From NCBI RefSeq assembly GCF_003032475.1, contig NZ_CP028369.1, forward strand, positions 1,798,001-1,862,000: a stretch of 64,000 nucleotides of DNA. Direction: 5' to 3'. Positions within the stretch are counted from its first letter, which is position 1. Each line of letters starts with the position of its first letter. Both the position numbers and the translations under genes were made by a program. Below are positions 1-8,243 of the stretch, piece after piece. The notes under the pieces are model-generated. The model was not told the DNA's origin, ran no database searches, and was given only the letters and a program-made list of their open reading frames with translations. The stretch comes from Streptomyces sp. P3 (GTDB lineage: Bacteria > Actinomycetota > Actinomycetes > Streptomycetales > Streptomycetaceae).

Positions 1-188
1 TACGAGAGGCCGAGGCCGGCCTGGAGCAAGCCCATCTGCAGGGGTGAGGCTGCCAGCGTGGTGACCGCGATCAGGGGGAGTGCGGTGCGGCTGACGGAGG
101 TACCGAGCATGCTCAGGCTCTGTGAGGACCACAGGAGCCGGAACTCCGGCAGTCTGGTGACGCGCGCCTCGTTGCCCACCGTGCTCAC
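1..188 (-). CDS. MFS transporter, N-terminal fragment (gene runs off the left edge)
   Basis: The 62 visible residues start at a GTG and read as the cytosolic N-terminus and first membrane segments of a major facilitator superfamily transporter: a short polar head, then FRLLWSSQSLSMLGTSVSR and a hydrophobic helix. This Phe-Arg-x-Leu-Trp opening is typical of drug-efflux type MFS proteins of actinomycetes. The start overlaps the TldE stop by four bases (GTGA), so it is translationally coupled to the protease and ligase operon and is probably the exporter of this arm. The rest lies outside the window, so substrate class and completeness cannot be judged. Confidence 0.8.
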   Translation of the reverse strand, partial: MSTVGNEARVTRLPEFRLLWSSQSLSMLGTSVSRTALPLIAVTTLAASPLQMGLLQAGLGLS

Positions 189-1546
189 CGCCCAACGGTG
201 AGGCCGCGGACCCACAGGCCGGGACAGGCGACGAACGACGTGTGCGAACGGTTGGTGCGCACGGTCCCGTTGTGGCCCTCGATCTGCCGCAACAGGTCGA
301 AGACGTTGCCCGCCACGGTGATGTTCCCGGCGTTGTGGCGTGTGCCGTCCGGGTCTTCCAGCAACGCGTTCGCACCGATGGAGAAGTCGCCGGTGATGCC
401 GTTGGAGGTGTGCACCCCGTTCGCCTGCACCACTCTCAGAAGACGGCGGCCCGGCCGGGGGACATCGCCAAGGGCGCGGCCCACTCGCAGCGAGAGATGG
501 CTGGGCTGGACCCTCGGCATCTCCCCCGCCGCTCCCCGCCAGCCGGAGCCCGCCCGGCCTGCTCCCGCGGACCGGGTGCTGTGCCGGTGGCCGAGGAAGG
601 CACGCAGCCGTCCGTCCCGGACCAGTTCCACGGCTTTGGTGGGGGTTCCTTCGTCGTCCCAGGGCGCGGCGAGCGGGTACTCGGCGGAGGTGGGGTCGTC
701 GACGAGGTCGACGCCGTCGGCGCAGACGGACTCTCCCCATCTCCCTGCCAGCGGCGACCTTCCCTCGACCGCGGTGTCCCACTGGAAGGCCGGGAGCACG
801 AGGGAAAGCAGCTTCACCGCCACCCAGCCGGTGAGCAGGACGTCGTCGTGTTCCCATACGTCCGCGGGTGGTCCGGCGAGCACGGCAGCCAGGGCACAGA
901 TCTCCGGCAGGTCCACATCGGCCGCCCGCGCGAGGACGTCCTCCGCCGCGCTTCCGTACATCTGGTGGGCCACGAAGCCGGTGCCGGACGCACTGGCGGT
1001 CACCCGGGCCTGGAGTTGAACGAGACCGGTGCGGTAGCCGCGTGGCTCGTGACCGGGCCGTCCGAGTCGTACGGTGCTCCGCTCGGCCTTCACCCTGAGC
1101 TCGATGTCCAGTCCGGGGGCCGCCGTGCTGAGCTCACGCACGGCATGCACCGTCTTCTCGTCGAGAGCGGGGCTCGTCTTCTCGTCGCGAGCGGGGCTCG
1201 TCCTGTCGTCGAGAGCGGGGCTCGTCGCCGCTCTCGCTGTTCCGGGAGGTGCCGGAGGGTCGGCGGCGGGGGGCGGGGGGAGCCTGCCGGGCAGTGCGCG
1301 GGCGACCTCCAGCGCACTCCGCACCAACGAGGGGTCGTCGGAGTCGGGCAGAGCCCGCACGGCGTACCCTTCGCCGCCGTCCCGCCACACCGTCACGGCG
1401 GTTACGCCGGACTCGACGTCGCTGCGCCGTTCGACGGCACCACCACGGCAGACGACCTCTTCGGTCTCCCGGTGAGCGGTCCACACCTCGCAGTCGGCCG
1501 CCTGCCTCGCGGCCTCGGCGATCAGTGCCCGGATGCCGTCACTCAC
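185..1546 (-). CDS. TldE/PmbA-like subunit of a TldD/TldE metalloprotease
   Basis: A 453-residue protein of the TldD/PmbA (peptidase U62) family. It lacks the HExxxH zinc motif, as expected for the non-catalytic TldE partner, and ends in the conserved C-terminal beta-rich region (NGITGDFSIGANALLEDPDG, about residues 378-397). In E. coli TldD and TldE form a complex that degrades unfolded peptides and trims the leader of microcin B17. The GTG start overlaps the TldD stop (GTGA), and the downstream MFS gene overlaps its own stop in the same way. Odd feature: residues about 108-132 are three tandem copies of an eight-residue Thr-Ser-Pro unit encoded by a 24-bp repeat. The partner role is inferred from adjacency. 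Confidence 0.85.
   Translation of the reverse strand: MSDGIRALIAEAARQAADCEVWTAHRETEEVVCRGGAVERRSDVESGVTAVTVWRDGGEGYAVRALPDSDDPSLVRSALEVARALPGRLPPPPAADPPAPPGTARAATSPALDDRTSPARDEKTSPALDEKTVHAVRELSTAAPGLDIELRVKAERSTVRLGRPGHEPRGYRTGLVQLQARVTASASGTGFVAHQMYGSAAEDVLARAADVDLPEICALAAVLAGPPADVWEHDDVLLTGWVAVKLLSLVLPAFQWDTAVEGRSPLAGRWGESVCADGVDLVDDPTSAEYPLAAPWDDEGTPTKAVELVRDGRLRAFLGHRHSTRSAGAGRAGSGWRGAAGEMPRVQPSHLSLRVGRALGDVPRPGRRLLRVVQANGVHTSNGITGDFSIGANALLEDPDGTRHNAGNITVAGNVFDLLRQIEGHNGTVRTNRSHTSFVACPGLWVRGLTVGR
1152..1223. repeat. 24-bp tandem repeat, three copies, inside tldE
   Basis: Three near-identical 24-bp units follow each other at 1152-1175, 1176-1199 and 1200-1223. The period is a multiple of three, so the TldE frame stays open and a short Pro-containing linker is repeated. 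Copy-number change would lengthen or shorten this linker without breaking the protein. Confidence 0.9.
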
Positions 1547-2904
1547 TCTGTTCCTCCTACGAGCAGGGACCCGACCCGCACCGTGGGTCCGATGACGCCG
1601 ACGGGCACCCACTGCCCGAACTTCCCGCATTTGGCTGCCCCGACGGTCACGTCGTCCGCCACCGCGTCGATGCCCCGCAGGACGTCCGTGCCGAGCCCGG
1701 CGATGGTCGTCTCCCGGACGGGGTCGGTGATCCTGCCGTTCTCGATCAGCCATCCGTTGGTCACGCGGAACGTGAACTCGCCCGTGGCCTCGACGACTTC
1801 ACCGCCACCCACATGCTCGGCGTAGATACCGAAGGGGGTGTCGGCGATGATCTCGTCGACGGTGGACGTCCCTGCCGCGAGGCAGGTGTTGGTCATCCGG
1901 GGCAGCGGCGGCTGCTGCACGGTGCCGCACCGCCCGTTCCCGCTGGGCTGCGTACCGAGTCTGGAGGCCGAGTCCTGGTCCGTCAGGTAGGCCCTGAGCC
2001 GGCCCTGCTCGATGACCGTCGTGGAGCGGGCCGCCGTCCCTTCGTCGTCGCAGCCGTAGGAGCCGACCGCGCCCGGTACGGTCGAGTCGTCCCGCACCTC
2101 GACCAGCGGAGAGGCGATCTGCTCCCCGAGCCGTCCGGCGTAGACGGACCCGCGTGCGACCTCGTCCCCCTCCAGCGGGTGGCAGCACGCCTCGTGCAGG
2201 AGCACCATCCCCCGGCCGCCTGCCACGACCACGGGCATCCGGCCCACCGGGGCGGGCCGGGCGTCCAGGCCGGCGACGGCCCTGCGGGCGACCTCCGCGC
2301 CTGAGGCCGCCGCGTCGATCGCGTCGAGCCGCCCGCTGACGCCGGGGGTGTAGAAGCCGGTGGACACCCGGTCGCCGCGGCGTGCGACGACCCGCACGGA
2401 CAGATAGCTGAGGAGTCGCTGTTCTGTGCGGAGCAGCAGTACGTCCTCTCCGCTCGCCAGGGCCATCTGCTGCTCGCTCAGCTCGAAGTCGATCACGACC
2501 TGGGCGATGCTCGGGTCGCAGGAGCGGGCGGCTTCCTCCAACTCGCGCAGGGAGGCCACGATCGCCCCGATCTCCAGCCAGGACGGAGGCGCGTCCGTGG
2601 TGGCGCGCGGGCGGTGGCCGCCGGCGTTCCCGAAGCCTTCGAGCCGTGCCGCCCCGGGGTTCAGGCCCGGCACGGCTCGGTGGATCAGACCGTGCTCGCC
2701 CAGGTAACGGGCGGAGGTCGCCTCTCCCTGCTGCAGGCTGAGATCGCTGACCGAGCCCTCGGCGAAGCGTCCGCTCACACGGTGCCAGGACTGGACGGCG
2801 CCGGAGGAGGGGCGCACACCCCGCGGAGCCCTTCGGCGCATCTCCGCGGCGAGTTCACCCGCCGTGGTCCGCACCGGACCACGGTCCTGAGCCGTGTACG
2901 TCAC
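1543..2904 (-). CDS. TldD-like zinc metalloprotease, catalytic subunit
   Basis: A 453-residue TldD-family protein with the catalytic motif HEACCH at residues 237-242 (HExxxH), preceded by the Gly-rich GGRGMVLL strand, and with the conserved C-terminal SLLVGG ending. In known TldD/TldE complexes this subunit binds zinc and cleaves extended peptide segments held as beta strands. It starts with GTG overlapping the stop of the upstream ATP-grasp gene and ends overlapping the tldE start, so protease and ligases are made together. In this context it may release or trim a peptide intermediate; that is inference. It is slightly shorter than E. coli TldD. Confidence 0.9.
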   Translation of the reverse strand: MTYTAQDRGPVRTTAGELAAEMRRRAPRGVRPSSGAVQSWHRVSGRFAEGSVSDLSLQQGEATSARYLGEHGLIHRAVPGLNPGAARLEGFGNAGGHRPRATTDAPPSWLEIGAIVASLRELEEAARSCDPSIAQVVIDFELSEQQMALASGEDVLLLRTEQRLLSYLSVRVVARRGDRVSTGFYTPGVSGRLDAIDAAASGAEVARRAVAGLDARPAPVGRMPVVVAGGRGMVLLHEACCHPLEGDEVARGSVYAGRLGEQIASPLVEVRDDSTVPGAVGSYGCDDEGTAARSTTVIEQGRLRAYLTDQDSASRLGTQPSGNGRCGTVQQPPLPRMTNTCLAAGTSTVDEIIADTPFGIYAEHVGGGEVVEATGEFTFRVTNGWLIENGRITDPVRETTIAGLGTDVLRGIDAVADDVTVGAAKCGKFGQWVPVGVIGPTVRVGSLLVGGTE

Positions 2905-4163
2905 ACTGCCTCCTCGATCGACGGGACCGTCCTGATGTGGAAGGCGAGGGCGGCGAGGGCGGCTCGTGCCGAGCCCACTGCCTCCTCGGCGCTCGCCCCG
3001 GCTGCGCGCGCGAAGGCGAGGCGTTCCTCGGACGACTCCAGTCCTGCGCAGACCGTGCCCGGCTCGGCCTGTACGACGACCTCCTCGACCCCGGCGGTGC
3101 GGCGCGCCTCGTCCACGCCCTCCACCGAGGTCAGCACCCCCGCGGCCGGCGCCGCCGCGAACCAGATCGCCGCGGCGGCAGGTGTCCGTCCGTCGGCCAA
3201 CTCCTTGCGGAGGCCGGGGAGCACGCGTTCACCGGCGGCCTGTCTGGCTACGAGGTCCGCCAGGTCCACGCCGGTGGCGGACCGTACGAGCGCCGGTATC
3301 TCGTCGCCGCCCATGCGCAGGTGTGTCTCGATCACACGCGGGCCGGCCTCGGTGAGCACGATCTCGGTGTGCGTGGCTCCGAAGGCGATGTCGAGCGCGT
3401 CGAGCACGCGCGGGACGTAGCCGCGGACCTCGTCCTCCGTCTCCGGCGGGAGCGGCGCGGGTACCACGTGTCCGAGCTCGACGAAGCGGTCGGGGTCGGA
3501 GTACTTGCGGGTGATCGCCACGCACACGTGCTCGCCGTCCTCGGAGAATGCCTCGACGCTGAACTGCGGCCCCTCGTGGAAGCGTTCGGCGACGACTCCG
3601 GCGCCGGAGAGGCCGTAGAAGTCTCCGCCCGCCCTCGTGAGAGCGGCGGCGAGCTCGTGTTCCTCCGCCGAACGCAGCACGGCGACACCGACGCTGGCAG
3701 AGCCGTGCGTCGGCTTCACCACGCACGGCACGCCGTGCGTGGTGACGAAGACGCGCAGCGCCTCCAGGTCTGTCACCTTGGCCGAGGGCGTGGGATCCGT
3801 GCCGGTCTCCCGCAGCCGCGCCCGCATGGCTGCCTTGTCGTGGACGAGCGCCACGGTGCGCGGGCTGTGCGTGTGCAGTCCGAGGGCACGGCCGATCTCG
3901 GCGCACCGGTCCTGGTCGCGCTCGCCGAACGTGGCGATGCGGGTGAAGGGGTCCACGGCGTGTACGGCGGCGGCGATGGCCACCCATTCCCTGTCGGGGG
4001 CATCGTGGCGGACTGCGAGGACACGGCTGTGCGCATCGCGTTCCCGCAGGCGGGAGAGGTAGTCCAGGCGGCAGATCACCGTCGTGCGGTTTCCGGGTGC
4101 CGCGGCGCGCACGCGTCCTGGCAGGTCCCGTCCACTGCCGACGACAAGAACGTGCTCGCTCAT
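2901..4163 (-). CDS. ATP-grasp ligase A (L-amino-acid-ligase type)
   Basis: A 420-residue ATP-grasp enzyme. Visible elements are a Rossmann-like N-terminus (HVLVVGSGRD), the ATP-binding lysine strand PCVVKPTHGSASVGV (about residues 160-174), the metal and nucleotide region around IETHLRMGGDEIPAL, and a C-terminal domain of the kind found in BacD-like L-amino-acid ligases (VEGVDEARRTAGVEEVVV). Such enzymes activate a carboxylate as acyl phosphate and join it to an amine. The start is ATG 4163 behind GGGAGGGCG and overlaps the upstream ligase stop (ATGA). It is the third of three consecutive ligases with the same domain order. Substrates cannot be read from sequence. Confidence 0.85.
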   Translation of the reverse strand: MSEHVLVVGSGRDLPGRVRAAAPGNRTTVICRLDYLSRLRERDAHSRVLAVRHDAPDREWVAIAAAVHAVDPFTRIATFGERDQDRCAEIGRALGLHTHSPRTVALVHDKAAMRARLRETGTDPTPSAKVTDLEALRVFVTTHGVPCVVKPTHGSASVGVAVLRSAEEHELAAALTRAGGDFYGLSGAGVVAERFHEGPQFSVEAFSEDGEHVCVAITRKYSDPDRFVELGHVVPAPLPPETEDEVRGYVPRVLDALDIAFGATHTEIVLTEAGPRVIETHLRMGGDEIPALVRSATGVDLADLVARQAAGERVLPGLRKELADGRTPAAAAIWFAAAPAAGVLTSVEGVDEARRTAGVEEVVVQAEPGTVCAGLESSEERLAFARAAGASAEEAVGSARAALAALAFHIRTVPSIEEAV

Positions 4164-5482
4164 ATCGCCCTCCCGGCCTCGCACCGGCCGTCCCGCGGAG
4201 CGTCCTGGCGGGGGCGTACGGCGAAGCGGATACGGGCGGCCGTCGTGTCGAGCAGTGCTGTGGTCTCGGCGCTGTCCCGCCCGGTCACCACGACGTATCC
4301 GGCGCGCTCGTGGGAGTTCGAGACGATACCCGTCTCCTTGCCCGGCGCAGTGGCGACGTGGACCTTCACCACCTCCTCCGGCTCTGCCGCCTCCTGTGTG
4401 CCCGTCACCGAGAGAACCGTTCCCGGCGGGCAGTTGAGGAATCGGATGGCCGCGTGCCTGTGTGGCTCGCGGTGGGGCACGTCCGTGGAACCGGACAGAA
4501 CGGTGAGGAGGTCGGCGACGAGTGAACCTCCGTGCGCGAGGTCGATGAGTTCGTGAATGCAGTCCCCCGGCACGCGGCCCGCGCACTCGACGAGGACGGG
4601 CTTCGCGCCATCCCGCAGAATCCACTCGGCATGCAGGACCCCTGTCCGAAAGCCGGTGGCTGCCACCAGCCGATCCATGGCCGAGGCGACCCGCTCGGGC
4701 ACTCCGGGCGGCAGGTCCGCCGGAACCCGATGGCCCATCTCGACGGGGTGCCGACCCGGGCGTACGTCCTTGGCGGTCACGTTGCGGAACAGCACCCGGC
4801 CTTCGTGGACCACGCACTCGACGCTGATCTCGGGACCGTCGACGCGTTCCTCCACGAGGAAAGACGCCGGTAGCGGTCGTCTGGCTCGCAGCCGGGGCTC
4901 GTCCGCCTCGACCGTGTGCCGCCAGGCCTCGTCGAGGTCATCGGTGGGGTCGAGGAGCTGCACGCCCAGACTGCCCTGTCGGTTGGCGGGTTTGAGGACA
5001 CACCCCCGGACCTCCTGGTCCCGAAAGGAGCGCACGTCTGCTGCGCAGGTCGCCCTTCGCCACCGCGGCTGCGGCACTCCGGACCGCTCGCAGACCTCCC
5101 GCAGCAGGGCCTTGTCCCGCAGGACGCGAGCGGCCGCCGGCCCGGCACCCGGCAGCCCCCAATGGTCGGCGAGGGCCGCGGCCGCGGAGACCCCGTACTC
5201 GACACCGGGCAGGACGGCGCGGACGTTCCGCGGTCGTGGCACCGCCGCCAGTACGGCGGACAGATCGTCCTCCTCATGGATGGGTGCCGTGAGGATGCCG
5301 GCCACACAGGGGTGGGCGGTGGCCCGTCGGTCGAGGTCGCGGGCCGCGACGACGTCCGGCTCCTCGACGACGAGGAGCGAGCGGGGTGGCAGGCAACGGT
5401 CAAGGTCGGGGAGCAGCGCCGCGCCGAACCCGGCCATGACATGGGTGACGGTCTCCGGGGCCCCGTCGTGGCAGTGGCTCAT
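4160..5482 (-). CDS. ATP-grasp ligase B (L-amino-acid-ligase type)
   Basis: A 440-residue ATP-grasp protein built like its two neighbours. The central domain carries GCVLKPANRQGSLGVQLLDP as the ATP-binding lysine and glycine loop, then FLVEERVDGPEISVECVV and a catalytic segment LVECAGRVPGDCIHELIDLA in place of the usual ExNxR. The N-terminal part is diverged (HCHDGAPETVTHV) and may set acceptor specificity. It starts at ATG 5482, sharing one base with the upstream ligase stop (TGATG), and ends in an ATGA overlap with ligase A. It probably forms an amide between a small carboxylic acid and an amine or peptide; the substrates are unknown. Confidence 0.83.
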   Translation of the reverse strand: MSHCHDGAPETVTHVMAGFGAALLPDLDRCLPPRSLLVVEEPDVVAARDLDRRATAHPCVAGILTAPIHEEDDLSAVLAAVPRPRNVRAVLPGVEYGVSAAAALADHWGLPGAGPAAARVLRDKALLREVCERSGVPQPRWRRATCAADVRSFRDQEVRGCVLKPANRQGSLGVQLLDPTDDLDEAWRHTVEADEPRLRARRPLPASFLVEERVDGPEISVECVVHEGRVLFRNVTAKDVRPGRHPVEMGHRVPADLPPGVPERVASAMDRLVAATGFRTGVLHAEWILRDGAKPVLVECAGRVPGDCIHELIDLAHGGSLVADLLTVLSGSTDVPHREPHRHAAIRFLNCPPGTVLSVTGTQEAAEPEEVVKVHVATAPGKETGIVSNSHERAGYVVVTGRDSAETTALLDTTAARIRFAVRPRQDAPRDGRCEAGRAI

Positions 5483-6699
5483 CAGGTGTGCGCCTGCACG
5501 GCCGCGGGCTCGGTTCGCACCCGGATGCCCTCCGCGGCGGCCCGGGCGCGGGCCACCGCGGAGTCGGGGTCGGCGCCGGTGGCGATGACGTAGCCGACCC
5601 TGTCCGCGCTGGAGCGAACCGGTCGGACCACACCCCCTGGTTCGGCGGTGACGACCACCTCTTGCACCCCTTCGGCCTTCTCGGCCTGCTCTGTTCCCTC
5701 GACATCCACGACGCGGCCGGGCTCGGCCCGTACGAACCAGATCGCGGCGGCTCTGGCCGGGACGGGGGGCTCGGGCAGCGGGTCGATGTCCAGGGGCAGC
5801 GTGAAGCCGAGGCGTTCCAGATCCGTTCCGTGGGACAGCCGTACCAGTTCGTAGATGCGGTCCCCGCCCATGCGGTTGTGGGACTCGATGCTCACCGGCC
5901 CGGTGTCGGTGAGCATCACCTCGGTGTGAGCACAGCCCTCGACCAGCCCGGCCGCGTCCAACAGGCCCAGGACGAGCTTCTCGACGGAGGGCCGGTGCTC
6001 AGCACCGACACGGGCCGGCACGACATGACCGCACTCCACGAAGTTCTCGTCGATGAACTTCTCCGTGAGGGCGAGAACACGGTGGCGTCCGTGCTGGGAC
6101 ACGGTCTCGACGCTGATCTCCTTGCCGGCGAGGAACCGTTCGGCCAGCAAGGGCGGTTGCTCCTCCGGGCGGCCGTCGAAGGCCCGCTCCACGTCCTCGT
6201 GGGACTCGATGCGCCGTACGTTCTCGCTGCCGGTGCCGTCGCGGGGTTTGAGGACGACCGGGTAGCCGTGGCTCTCGCAGAAGTCCCGCAGTTCGCCGGC
6301 GTTGTCGACGAGGGCGCAGGGGTGCGTCTCCACTCCGGCCTCGGCGAGCCGTGCGCGCAGCGCGTGTTTGTCCCGGAGCAGGGCGGAGACGGAAGCAGGA
6401 TTACCGGGCAGCCCCAGGTGCTCGGTGAGGAGCCCCGCGGGCTCGAGGCCGGGGTCGGTGAAGGAGGCGACGAGCGCGAGCGGAGCCGCCTGGTGCAGAC
6501 CCGCCACGACGGGGAGGAGCAGGTCGGGGCGCGTGTAGTCGAGCAGGAGGGCCTCGTGCGAGGCGGCGCGATGACGGTCCGAGAAGAGCCCGGTGTGCTG
6601 GGCATAGACGACCTCGAAGCCGGCGTCCACGGCGGCCTTGAGCTTTCCCGCCCGCCCGGCGATCACCAGTACCCGCGGTGTGGGACTGTCCTGCTTCAT
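5482..6699 (-). CDS. ATP-grasp ligase C (L-amino-acid-ligase type)
   Basis: A 405-residue ligase and the most canonical of the three: N-terminal PRVLVIAGRAGKLKAAVDAG, ATP-binding GYPVVLKPRDGTGSENVRRI, a LLAERFLAGKEISVETVS strand, and the Mg-binding SIESHNRMGGDRIYELV typical of BacD-like dipeptide ligases. The C-terminal domain shows the family pattern VEGTEQAEKAEGVQEVVV. I prefer ATG 6699 with AGGAG eight bases upstream; a TTG at 6702 is the alternative. The start shares bases with the metallophosphoesterase stop. Position suggests it is the first of three sequential ligations, but order of action need not follow gene order. Confidence 0.87.
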   Translation of the reverse strand: MKQDSPTPRVLVIAGRAGKLKAAVDAGFEVVYAQHTGLFSDRHRAASHEALLLDYTRPDLLLPVVAGLHQAAPLALVASFTDPGLEPAGLLTEHLGLPGNPASVSALLRDKHALRARLAEAGVETHPCALVDNAGELRDFCESHGYPVVLKPRDGTGSENVRRIESHEDVERAFDGRPEEQPPLLAERFLAGKEISVETVSQHGRHRVLALTEKFIDENFVECGHVVPARVGAEHRPSVEKLVLGLLDAAGLVEGCAHTEVMLTDTGPVSIESHNRMGGDRIYELVRLSHGTDLERLGFTLPLDIDPLPEPPVPARAAAIWFVRAEPGRVVDVEGTEQAEKAEGVQEVVVTAEPGGVVRPVRSSADRVGYVIATGADPDSAVARARAAAEGIRVRTEPAAVQAHT

Positions 6700-7355
6700 C
6701 AACGGACTCCTGTCGTGCGGACGGTCTCGAACGTGACCGTGCGGGCTTCCTCGTCGTACAGCACCCAGTGCGCCTCACGGTCCCCCGCGGCACCCGCGTT
6801 CACCAGGCACACACCCGACCGGGGCAGCTGGTAGACACGGCCGGTCTCGGGTTCCAGGCGGAGCGGGGTGTGCTGCCCAGTCGCTTCCAGGCCGGTGGTG
6901 AGCCGCCGACGGTGGCTGTGGCCGTGGATGAGGACCGGCCGGTCCGGCAGGGCGTCGAGTACGGGGTGACTCAGATCCTCGCCCTCGCGGAACCAGTTGA
7001 AGCGGTGGCCGTGGACGAACCGGGTTGTGGGCGTGGCCCGTTCCGGGGGTGCGGCCAGCAGCGCTTCCAGTGCGTCCGGGACGTCTCGGTCGCGCAGGAC
7101 GGTGGTGATGCGCTCCTCCTGGTTTCCGCGCACGAGAACGCACGAGGAGAGGGCTTCCCAAAGGGGCGCATCGGGGTCCACGGCGTCCGGGAGCGACCAA
7201 CAAAGGTCACGGTGCAGGTCCTTCTTGGACACCTTCGCCTCGAGGTAGTCGCCCGTGAGGACCACGGTGTCGACGCGGCCGGCGGCCTTCTCCTGTATCG
7301 CCAGCAGGTTTTCGTAGTTCCCGTGCAGATCGGATATGACGGCGAAACGCGCCAC
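6699..7355 (-). CDS. Calcineurin-like metallophosphoesterase
   Basis: A 218-residue protein with the complete metallophosphoesterase signature: SDLHGN at about residues 8-13, GDY, GNQEE and two histidine motifs (HGH, then HGHSH). It binds two metal ions and hydrolyses phosphomonoesters or phosphodiesters. The chosen GTG (7355) has AAGGGGG five bases upstream; the longer open frame to 7469 has a low-complexity Arg/Ala-rich extension that looks non-coding. It is the first gene of the minus operon. With two thymidylate-kinase-like enzymes and a HAD protein in the same cluster, it may remove a phosphate used as a temporary protecting group (inference). Confidence 0.85.
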   Translation of the reverse strand: MARFAVISDLHGNYENLLAIQEKAAGRVDTVVLTGDYLEAKVSKKDLHRDLCWSLPDAVDPDAPLWEALSSCVLVRGNQEERITTVLRDRDVPDALEALLAAPPERATPTTRFVHGHRFNWFREGEDLSHPVLDALPDRPVLIHGHSHRRRLTTGLEATGQHTPLRLEPETGRVYQLPRSGVCLVNAGAAGDREAHWVLYDEEARTVTFETVRTTGVR

Positions 7356-8243
7356 CCCAGCCCCCTTGCGGCAATCCCCGTTCTCAGCAGCGCCCCTCGC
7401 CGGGCGAGCGGCACGCGGTGAGTGGGCGCTCCACCTACCCGAACTCGCATGCTCCTGAGGGATCCTCACCCAGAAGACATATGGAATCCACGCTTCGAGG
7501 GTGGCGCATTGCGTCGTGGCGCAGAGACGACAGGAGGAAAGCGGACCGAGGGGTTTGCCTCAGGGCATAAGCCGCGAACGCGGATCCGCAGCCTGGCCGC
7601 TCACGGTCTGGGCCGCTCTGCCGTCGGGTCGGCGAAGACACCTTCTCCGCGTGGGCGCCGTGTCGCAGCTGCCGGCTTCGACGATGCGGTTCCGCTCTCA
7701 CCGACACCCGTTTCCGACCCGCGATCACCCTCGCGACCAGCTCGAAGAGCCCTACCGGGTGCGCCCGAGCGCCCGGTCCGGCCGCCCTCCCGTGCCGGAT
7801 CGCGTCTCACGCTGCGGTTGCCTTGTTGACACCCTCGCAGACGGCCTTCTACGTTTTCACGGCAGTTCACGCAGCGTTCATGACTCATGACGGAATCGGT
7901 CTCCCGGTGCCCCTGTCGACGATGACCGGGGGATGGTGCCAGCGAGCCTCGGCCCGGAAGAACGAACTCCCTGGAGGAGCGAAGTGATCGACACCCGCGA
8001 TGTCGACATGCCCTCGGTCCGACCATCGGCGAAGGCGAACACGGAGCCACCGGCATGACGCCGGACGGCAAGCGGGTCGGCCACATCCACGGCAGGAGGT
8101 AGGGATCACTCGGATCGCGGGAGTTGTCCTGCGCGGCGGCCACCACGCCGGTCCGGGGACGGCCGGCAAGGGTGACGGCGAGGGCGACGATCCTGTTCCT
8201 TCCCTCTCTGTCCCAACAGGCCGGTCCGGTCTTGCGGGACGGT
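7356..8243. other. Intergenic stretch, no convincing gene
   Basis: About 890 bp between the ligase operon and the LuxR-type regulator. The open frames here lack family features and consistent third-position GC. A good GGAGGAG site sits before GTG 7984, but only 24 codons follow before a stop, and a neighbouring frame continues with gene-like sequence to about 8102. A decayed, frameshifted small gene is possible. The part next to 7355 should hold the promoter of the minus operon. Confidence 0.5.

Noticed and set aside
7356..8243. A gene on either strand in the regulator-operon gap
   Set aside because: Frames here lack codon bias; the one strong ribosome site leads to only 24 codons.
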